In this document: piece after piece, positions 58,215 through 64,000 of the stretch | How the letters are laid out: every line of letters starts with the position of its first letter | Position numbering within the stretch: position 1 is the stretch's first letter | Assembly (NCBI GenBank): GCA_963811055.1 | Contig: CAWEPQ010000001.1 | Span: 186,001-250,000, forward strand | Length of the DNA: 64,000 nt | Direction of reading: 5' to 3' | From: JACVRW01 sp963811055 | GTDB taxonomy: Bacteria > Actinomycetota > Thermoleophilia > Solirubrobacterales > Thermoleophilaceae | Position numbers and translations under genes: made by a program | Notes under the pieces: generated by a model | Told to the model about the DNA's origin: nothing | Database searches by the model: none | Seen by the model: the letters and a program-made list of their open reading frames with translations, nothing else

Positions 58215-60560
58215 ATGGGTCGAAGGTTCTCGTTGCATGCGATCGCCGTCGCGGCGTTGGCGTCATGCCTGCTGGCCACATGGCCTGCGCTGGCCGCCAA
58301 GCAGCGCACGCGCGACCGCGCGGCGCTCAAGGCCGTGGCGCAGCGCCTCGACCGCCACACCGAGCGCCGGATCGACTCGCTGCTGCGGCGAATGACTCTC
58401 AACGAGAAGCTCAACCAGCTGACCCTGCTCTCCGACGGTCAGATGAAGGAGAACCCCGCGGAGGCGCGCAAGCCTGTCGGCAGCGTGTTCAGCGAGACCG
58501 ACCCGGTGCTGATCAACCGCTACCAGCGCGACGCCGTCGAGAACTCGCGGCTCCACATCCCGATCCTGTTCGCCTTCGACACGATTCACGGCTTCCGGAC
58601 GATCTTCCCGATCCCGCTCGGCGCCGCCAGCAGCTTCGACCCGCAGGTGGCCCGGACCGACCACCGCATCGGCGCCTTCGAGTCGGCCGCGGTCGGCCTC
58701 AAGCAGATCTACAGCCCGATGGTGGACCTCTCGCACGAGCCGCGCTGGGGCCGCATCTCCGAGGGCGCCGGCGAGGACCCCTACCTGAACTCGGTCATGG
58801 CCGCGGCCCGGGTGAAGGGCGCCCAGGGCACCGACTACAGCGCGCCGGACAGGGTGGTCACGAGCGTCAAGCACTTCGCCGCCTACGGCGAGCCGGACGC
58901 GGGCCGTGACTACAACACCACGGACATGTCGCTCCAGCGGCTGTGGAACTTCTACCTGCCGCCCTTCAAGGCCGCGATCGACGCCGGCTCGGACACGCTC
59001 ATGTGCTCGTTCAACGCCATCAACGGTGTGCCGGGATGCGCGAACCGCTACCTGGAGACGCGTGTGCTGAAGCAGCGCTGGGGCTTCGACGGCTTCGTCG
59101 AGAGCGACTACACGGCGGTCGCCGAGCTTCGCGCCTGCCCGGGCGTAAACCCTGCGGAAGGGCCCTGCGGCCACGGCGTGGCGGAGGACGGCAGGGACGC
59201 TGCCCGGCTGGCGCTCAACGCCGGTACCGACACCGAGATGGTGTCGACCAACTTCCGCGACTTCGGCCGGAAGCTGGTGGCGAGCGGAGAGGTCTCGATG
59301 CGGCGTATCGACGACGCCGTGCGGCGTCTCCTGCGCGTGAAGTTCCGCGCCGGCCTCTTCGAGAACCCGTACGTGGACGTGGGCGCGGCCGAGGGCAAGC
59401 AGCTGCTGCCGCAGAACCGCGCGGCCGCCCGCAGGGCGGCGGGGCGCTCGATGGTCCTGCTGAAGAACGACGGCCCGGTGCTGCCGCTCAGCCCGGCCAA
59501 GAGCACCGCCGTCATCGGTCCGCTGGGCAACTCGAAGCACGACATGCTCGGACCCTGGTGGGGTCGCGGCGACGACGCCGACGCGGTGTCGCTGTTCGAG
59601 GGCATGCGCGCGCAGAACCCGAGCACCACGTTCACGCCGGGCTGCACGCTGAGCAACAACGAGCTGTACGACCCCGACAACGAGTGCGCGTCGAGCGCCG
59701 GCTTCGCCACGGCGGTGGCCGCGGCCCGCGCGGCCGACCAGGTGGTGCTCGCGCTGGGCGAGACGCGCGAGATGAGCGGCGAGGCGGAGGCGCGCTCGAT
59801 GCTCGACCTGCCCGGCCTGCAGGAGGACCTGATCGATGCGATCAAGGCCACCGGCAAGCCGTTCGCGGTCGTGCTGTTCAACGGACGGCCGCTGACGCTC
59901 GAAGGGGTCCAGGAGGAATCCCCGGCCATCCTCGAGGCCTGGTTCCCGGGTGTCGAGGCGGGCAACGCCGCGGCCGACGTGCTCTACGGCAAGGTCAACC
60001 CCGGCGGCAAGCTCCCGGTGAGCTTCCCGCGCAACGAGGGCCAGGTGCCGATCTTCTACAACCACAAGCCGACCGGCCGGCCCTGTGACCCGACCTCGAG
60101 GTACAACTCGCGGCACCGGGACATCGCAAGCTGCGCGCCCCTGTACGAGTTCGGTCACGGGCTCAGCTACACGACGTTCAGGATCTCGGGCGCGCGGCTC
60201 AGCGGGACGACGATGGACGCTCGCCGCGGACGCGTCACGGTGAGCGCGCAGGTCACGAACACCGGGTCGCGGGCCGGCGACGAGGTGGCGCAGCTCTACA
60301 TCAACGACCCTGTGGCGAGCATCTCCCAGCCCGTGCGCCGGCTGCGCGGCTTCGAGCGCGTGACGCTGAAGCCGGGGCAGACCAAGAAGGTCGCCTGGAC
60401 CCTTGACCGCCACGACGTCGGCTTCTACGACAACCGCGGCCGGTTCGTGGTGGAGAACGGGCGCGTGAACGTGTTCGTCGGCAACACCTCGAGCCAGTCG
60501 GACAACAAGCTGACCTTCAGGGTGACGGGCGGCCGCGCAGTGGAGGCCTCCAGGCGCTAG
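58215..60560 (+). CDS. Secreted GH3 beta-glucosidase
   Basis: 781 residues. Signal 1-27. The (beta/alpha)8 domain carries VKHFAAYGE (218-226) and the nucleophile Asp298 in GFVESDYTAV. The alpha/beta sandwich follows, with GEMSGEAEARSMLDLPGLQ-type sequence (here LGETREMSGEAEARSMLDLP) where the acid-base Glu lies. A fibronectin-III-like C-terminal domain ends with VNTGSRAGDEVAQLYIND-like sequence and YEFGHGLSYTTF before it. Architecture and length match BglX-type periplasmic/extracellular beta-glucosidases (and beta-xylosidases). Export points to growth on plant-type oligosaccharides. Confidence 0.95.
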   Translation: MGRRFSLHAIAVAALASCLLATWPALAAKQRTRDRAALKAVAQRLDRHTERRIDSLLRRMTLNEKLNQLTLLSDGQMKENPAEARKPVGSVFSETDPVLINRYQRDAVENSRLHIPILFAFDTIHGFRTIFPIPLGAASSFDPQVARTDHRIGAFESAAVGLKQIYSPMVDLSHEPRWGRISEGAGEDPYLNSVMAAARVKGAQGTDYSAPDRVVTSVKHFAAYGEPDAGRDYNTTDMSLQRLWNFYLPPFKAAIDAGSDTLMCSFNAINGVPGCANRYLETRVLKQRWGFDGFVESDYTAVAELRACPGVNPAEGPCGHGVAEDGRDAARLALNAGTDTEMVSTNFRDFGRKLVASGEVSMRRIDDAVRRLLRVKFRAGLFENPYVDVGAAEGKQLLPQNRAAARRAAGRSMVLLKNDGPVLPLSPAKSTAVIGPLGNSKHDMLGPWWGRGDDADAVSLFEGMRAQNPSTTFTPGCTLSNNELYDPDNECASSAGFATAVAAARAADQVVLALGETREMSGEAEARSMLDLPGLQEDLIDAIKATGKPFAVVLFNGRPLTLEGVQEESPAILEAWFPGVEAGNAAADVLYGKVNPGGKLPVSFPRNEGQVPIFYNHKPTGRPCDPTSRYNSRHRDIASCAPLYEFGHGLSYTTFRISGARLSGTTMDARRGRVTVSAQVTNTGSRAGDEVAQLYINDPVASISQPVRRLRGFERVTLKPGQTKKVAWTLDRHDVGFYDNRGRFVVENGRVNVFVGNTSSQSDNKLTFRVTGGRAVEASRR

Positions 60561-60607
60561 CCGGTTCCCCGTTGACTGGAGGGCGCCGACTCCGATTGAG
60601 TAGGCGC

Positions 60608-61138
60608 ATGAGATCTCTGAGGCTCCCCGCACCCGCCCTCGTCGTCGCCTGTCTCGCACTGTTCGCCGCCTTCACCGGCGGAGCGATCGCAGCCGGGAAG
60701 ATCACCGGCAAGCAGATCAAGGACGGGACGATCACCGGCAAGGACATCAAGAACGACTCCCTCACCGGTAGCGACATCAAGGGTCAGATCAAGGGGGACA
60801 CCGGCTCCAGGGGAGCCACCGGACCGGCCGGACCGCGCGGGGCGGCCGGGGGCACGGGTCCGGTGACCTACCGGTCCGCCACCGTCCCCGCGTCCCCCGG
60901 AATCGGGACGGTCTCGGCCTCGTGTCCCGACGGCCAGGTTCCGACCGGCGGCGGCGTCTTCCCCCAGAGCAGCAGCGTGACGGTGAATTCCGAGCGGCCG
61001 GCCGCGATTCTGGCCGGTGACGAGATACCGGACTCATGGGAGGCCTTCGTCTCCAATTCCGACGACGAGGAAGTCGCCGTCACGGTTACCGTGATCTGCG
61101 TGGCCGCCAGAGGGATAGTGGACAACCCCGAGCCGTGA
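60608..61138 (+). CDS. Exported collagen-like protein with ITGKxI repeats
   Basis: 176 residues. Signal-like span (10-29, LVVACLALFAAFTGGAIAAG). Residues 30-58 are repeats of an ITGKQIKDGT / ITGKDIKNDS / LTGSDIKG unit. A short collagen-type Gly-x-y run (GDTGSRGATGPAGPRGAAGG) follows, then a globular domain (80-176) with two Cys (ASCPDGQVPTGGG, VICVAA). The layout of stalk plus head suggests a trimeric surface protein. Very similar plans recur in Thermoleophilia, but function is unknown. It follows the GH3 gene by 47 bases. Confidence 0.75.
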   Translation: MRSLRLPAPALVVACLALFAAFTGGAIAAGKITGKQIKDGTITGKDIKNDSLTGSDIKGQIKGDTGSRGATGPAGPRGAAGGTGPVTYRSATVPASPGIGTVSASCPDGQVPTGGGVFPQSSSVTVNSERPAAILAGDEIPDSWEAFVSNSDDEEVAVTVTVICVAARGIVDNPEP

Positions 61139-61191
61139 TGGACGCAGGGCGGTGACTAGTTCTTCGCCCCAGTGGGAAGGATGGTCCCAGC

Positions 61192-63534
61192 GTGGGGGGA
61201 GGCACGGTCGTGGGGACGGTCGAGACGCCGGTTGGCACCGGGGTCTCACGGCGCCGCTTCATCGGTTACCTGATCGCCGCCCCCACCCTCGTGGCGGGCG
61301 CTCAGCTCGCGGTCGACCCCGCCAAGGCCGCTGTGCCGACCCACCAGCCGGTCGACCTCTACGACCTCTCCGACCTGCTCACGGACGCGGCCAGGCCGAC
61401 CGCGAACCTGATCACGATCACGGTCAATCCCGACGGGACCGTGTCGTTCGCGCTGCCGCGCGCGGAGGTCGGGCAGGGGATCACCACGGCGGTGGCCATG
61501 ACGATCGCCGAGGAGATGGACGTGCCGGTGGACAGGGTGCGGGTCACGCTTGCCGACGCCCGCCCGGAGCTCGTCTGGAATCAGATCACCGGCGGGTCGA
61601 ACACCATGCACTCGATCTTCACTCCCGTGCGCACCGCGGCAGCGGTCGCACGCGGGGCGCTGCTGGAGGCAGCGGCCAAGCAGCTTGGGGTCTCGGCCGC
61701 GGAGCTCACGATTCGCGACGGCGTGATCACCGCCCCCGGGGGAGCCACGGCCACGATCGGGTCGCTCAGCAAGCTCGCCGCCGTGTCCGAGAGCGTGACC
61801 GTGCGCGCGCAGCTGAAGCCGCGCTCGCAGTTCCGCGTGGTGGGCAAGCCACAGCGGCGAGTCGACGCGCTCGACATCGTGACGGGCCGCAAGCGGTTCG
61901 CGATGGACCTCGACGTGGCGGGCGCCAAGCCCACCATGGTCTGCCGGCCGCCCACGATCAACGGGTCGGCCCGCTCGATCCGGAACCTCGCCCAGGTGAA
62001 GGCGATGCCGGGGATCACCGACGTGGCGATCATCCCGCACACTCCGAACGTGCCCGGCGGGGTGGCCGTGAGGGCCGCGACCTTCGGGCAGTGCATCGAC
62101 GCGATCCGCGCCCTGAGCGTGGATTGGGGCCCGGGCTCGGCGGACGGCAAGTCGGACGCGACCGTGCTCGCGGACCTCGCGAAAGCCGAGCTTCCGATGG
62201 CGCCGCCGGTGAACGTCCTGGCGAAGACGGTCGAGCGCAAGTTCACCTTCCACTTCCGCCCGGGGGACCCGCTCGAGACGAACACCGCGATCGCGGACGT
62301 CAGGCCCGACCGGGCTGAGATCTGGTCCAGCCTCAAGACCCCGATCTGGGCCCAGGAGCAGATCGCCCTCGACCTGGGGCTCCCGATCACCAGCGTGAAG
62401 GTGCACGTGACCGAGGGCGGAGGGTCCTTCGGCCGCCATCTGTTCGCCGACGCCGCCTTCGAGGCCGCCGCGATCTCGCAGAAGCTCGGCAAGCCGGTCA
62501 AGCTGATGTGGCATCGCACGGACAACTTCCGGCAGGGACGCGTGCACCCGATGACCACCTCCCGGGTCAGGGCCACCCACCTGGCCGGGAACGTGCTCGC
62601 CTTCGAGCAGCGCAACACGGCGGTGGCCACCGACTGGGGCCACGGGTTCGGCGAGGTGATCAGCGCCCTCGGAGCCACGCCGCCCGGCGCGAACCTGGGG
62701 TACTCGCAGGCGATCTTCAACCTCACCGCCAACGTGCCCTACGACTTCGGCGTGGTCACCCAGCTGCTCAACGAGATCTACGAGCGGAACACCTTCAACA
62801 CGAGCGCCGTTCGCAACGTCTACAGCCCCGACGTCACGACCCCGCGGGAGCTCTTGATCGACGAGCTGGCCAAGGCGATGGGCAAGGACGCCTACCAGTT
62901 CCGGCGCAGCTTCCTGAGGGACGCCCGGATGCGCGCCGTGCTCGACAAGGTGGCTCAGGTGGGGAACTGGGGCCGTGCGATGCCGGCCGGCACAGCCCAG
63001 GGGCTCGGGGTCCACCGCGAGTACAAGGGCTACTGCGCCTGCCTCGTCGAGATCGACTGCAGGCCGGCCACGGTCAACCGGCGCATTCCCAACGCCTACA
63101 CGGGACCGCGCGTGACCAAGGCCGTGTGCGCGATCGACGTGGGCCTGCCGGTCAACCCGCTCGGCCTCGAGGCCCAGATGATGGGCGGGATCATGGACGG
63201 CATCGGTCAGGTGCTGAGCTACAGCCTGCACCTCAAGGACGGCCACTTCCTGGAGGGCAGCTGGGACGCCGCCTTCTACACGCGCCAGTGGAACACGCCC
63301 GGGGATCTTCAGGTGATCGTCATGCCGCCGACCACGGACGAGCCCGGCGGCGCGGGTGAGTTCTCGGTGGCGCCGTCGATGGCCGCCACGGCGTGCGCGT
63401 ACGCCCGCGCGACCGGCGCGGTGCCCACGACCTTCCCCGTGAACCACGGTCGCGCGGACCTGGGCTTCACACCGCCCCCGACAGTGCCGCCCGTGCCCGC
63501 GTCGCCCACCGACGGTCTTCAGAAGACCTACTAA
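61192..63534 (+). CDS. Molybdenum hydroxylase large subunit (isoquinoline-1-oxidoreductase-like), Tat-exported
   Basis: 780 residues from GTG 61192; GTG 61210 is possible. VSRRRFIGYLIAAPTLVAGA is a twin-arginine signal, so the enzyme works outside the membrane. The xanthine-dehydrogenase fold is shown by LPRAEVGQGITTAVAM, EGGGSFGRHLF (second molybdopterin-binding glycine loop) and the final EPGGAGEFSVAPSMAAT, which holds the catalytic Glu. It hydroxylates an aldehyde or N-heterocycle with water as oxygen donor. The [2Fe-2S] subunit gene follows 9 bases later. No FAD subunit or maturation factor is seen before the window ends. Confidence 0.92.
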   Translation: MGGGTVVGTVETPVGTGVSRRRFIGYLIAAPTLVAGAQLAVDPAKAAVPTHQPVDLYDLSDLLTDAARPTANLITITVNPDGTVSFALPRAEVGQGITTAVAMTIAEEMDVPVDRVRVTLADARPELVWNQITGGSNTMHSIFTPVRTAAAVARGALLEAAAKQLGVSAAELTIRDGVITAPGGATATIGSLSKLAAVSESVTVRAQLKPRSQFRVVGKPQRRVDALDIVTGRKRFAMDLDVAGAKPTMVCRPPTINGSARSIRNLAQVKAMPGITDVAIIPHTPNVPGGVAVRAATFGQCIDAIRALSVDWGPGSADGKSDATVLADLAKAELPMAPPVNVLAKTVERKFTFHFRPGDPLETNTAIADVRPDRAEIWSSLKTPIWAQEQIALDLGLPITSVKVHVTEGGGSFGRHLFADAAFEAAAISQKLGKPVKLMWHRTDNFRQGRVHPMTTSRVRATHLAGNVLAFEQRNTAVATDWGHGFGEVISALGATPPGANLGYSQAIFNLTANVPYDFGVVTQLLNEIYERNTFNTSAVRNVYSPDVTTPRELLIDELAKAMGKDAYQFRRSFLRDARMRAVLDKVAQVGNWGRAMPAGTAQGLGVHREYKGYCACLVEIDCRPATVNRRIPNAYTGPRVTKAVCAIDVGLPVNPLGLEAQMMGGIMDGIGQVLSYSLHLKDGHFLEGSWDAAFYTRQWNTPGDLQVIVMPPTTDEPGGAGEFSVAPSMAATACAYARATGAVPTTFPVNHGRADLGFTPPPTVPPVPASPTDGLQKTY

Positions 63535-63543
63535 GGAGCGCCC

Positions 63544-64000
63544 GTGCCCCAGCACACGTTCATCCTCAACGGCAAGCGCGTGAGCGTCGACTGTCCCGGC
63601 GACGTGCGGGTGCTGTGGGTGCTCAACGACCTGCTCGGAGTGCATGGTCCGAAGTACGGCTGCGGCGTCGGGGTCTGCCAGGCCTGCACGTGCCACATCA
63701 ACGGCAAGGCGTTCAACGCCTGCTCGGTGCCCGTGTCCCAGATCAAGGCCACCGACAAGATCACCACGATCGAGGGCCTGGCCGCGAGCGTCGGCAAGCC
63801 GCTCCATCCCGTGCAGCAGGCCTGGCTGGACAACGACGTGGCGCAGTGCGGCTACTGCCAGCCCGGCCAGATCATGGCGGCCACCGCGAAGATCAAGCAG
63901 ATCAAGGCCCAGGGCCGGAGCGTGACCGACGCGGACCTGGACGAGATCCGCAACGTCTGCCGCTGCGGCACCTACCCCCGCATCCGCAAGGCCGTGAAGG
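63544..64000 (+). CDS. [2Fe-2S] small subunit of the molybdenum hydroxylase (3' end outside window)
   Basis: 152 residues to the window edge, from GTG 63544 behind AAGGAG that overlaps the large-subunit stop. The plant-type cluster is held by Cys40, Cys45, Cys48 (GCGVGVCQAC) and Cys60. The second cluster uses Cys102, Cys105 (CGYCQPGQ), Cys139 and Cys141 (CRCGTYPRIR). It passes electrons from the molybdenum site to an unknown acceptor. It has no export signal and would have to leave the cell with its Tat-tagged partner. Only a few residues should be missing. Confidence 0.94.
   Translation, partial: MPQHTFILNGKRVSVDCPGDVRVLWVLNDLLGVHGPKYGCGVGVCQACTCHINGKAFNACSVPVSQIKATDKITTIEGLAASVGKPLHPVQQAWLDNDVAQCGYCQPGQIMAATAKIKQIKAQGRSVTDADLDEIRNVCRCGTYPRIRKAVK

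Noticed and set aside
58263..60659. A 798-codon open frame opposite the GH3 gene
   Set aside because: Antisense shadow; no motif, while the plus frame is a complete GH3 enzyme.
61246..63807. An 853-codon open frame opposite the molybdenum hydroxylase gene
   Set aside because: Composition (His/Val/Arg/Gly-rich, no motifs) is that of an antisense shadow; the plus frame has a Tat signal and all family motifs.

Overview
This is a GC-rich chromosomal segment with many GTG starts and very tight gene packing (frequent ATGA, GTGA and TGATG overlaps). An actinobacterium is the best fit. A NucS mismatch endonuclease, an F420-type LLM oxidoreductase, PHO-box-like 11-bp direct repeats and an Ada-AlkA fusion point that way. 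The number of secreted single-copy hypotheticals, the DUF559 proteins and a collagen-like exported protein with ITGKxI repeats suggest the Thermoleophilia/Solirubrobacterales. That placement is inferred from gene content, not proven. No prophage, integrase, transposase, rRNA operon or CRISPR array was seen.

Layout. 0-6.7 kb: end of an MDR oxidoreductase, two small exported proteins (one a cupredoxin), a secreted CocE-type hydrolase, a nitrogen operon (PII - ammonium channel - small coupled protein) and a MarR-GNAT fusion with a palindrome at its start. 6.7-15 kb: accessory genes, including an AraC/VOC pair, four RibD-C/DHFR-like genes (three in tandem, one broken), two alpha/beta hydrolases, a GNAT, an odd three-residue-repeat cysteine protein and a methyltransferase. 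15-19.3 kb: a membrane protein, a full GGDEF-EAL protein, tRNA-Ser(GGA), a zincin-like protein and an acidic coiled-coil protein. 19.3-22.7 kb: a phosphate-scavenging pair (PhoX/DUF839 and a UshA-like 5'-nucleotidase), each preceded by PHO-box-like repeats. 22.8-26 kb: UspA and SHOCT genes followed by three decayed genes (two flippase-like, one phospholipase D-like) and tRNA-Ser(CGA).

26-38 kb: DUF559 protein, TadA with an epimerase, a secreted subtilase, UspA, an orphan NarL-type response regulator coupled to a 31-residue membrane peptide, AI-2E transporter, CsbD, PlsC, a membrane protein fused to a PLC-like domain, NucS and an ABC exporter. 38-47 kb: PPK2, a coupled P450/F420-oxidoreductase pair, MsrA, a run of minus-strand genes (Nudix, YceH-like, membrane protein, Tat-exported flavin amine oxidase), then a PfkB kinase/class II aldolase pair. 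47-54 kb: neutral ceramidase, FUSC membrane protein, and an alkylation-repair operon (Ada-AlkA fusion, Ogt, NAD(P)-binding protein), with a tautomerase diverging from it. 54-64 kb: mostly exported proteins: S33 peptidase, parallel beta-helix protein, GH3 glucosidase, collagen-like protein and a Tat-type molybdenum hydroxylase whose iron-sulfur subunit runs off the window.

At least five genes between 7.5 and 25.9 kb are frameshifted or internally deleted, while none was seen to the right of that. Either this part of the chromosome is decaying or the underlying sequence is poorer there. Starts were chosen by ribosome-binding sites, overlaps and family N-termini. All functional statements rest on motifs and family resemblance read by eye.
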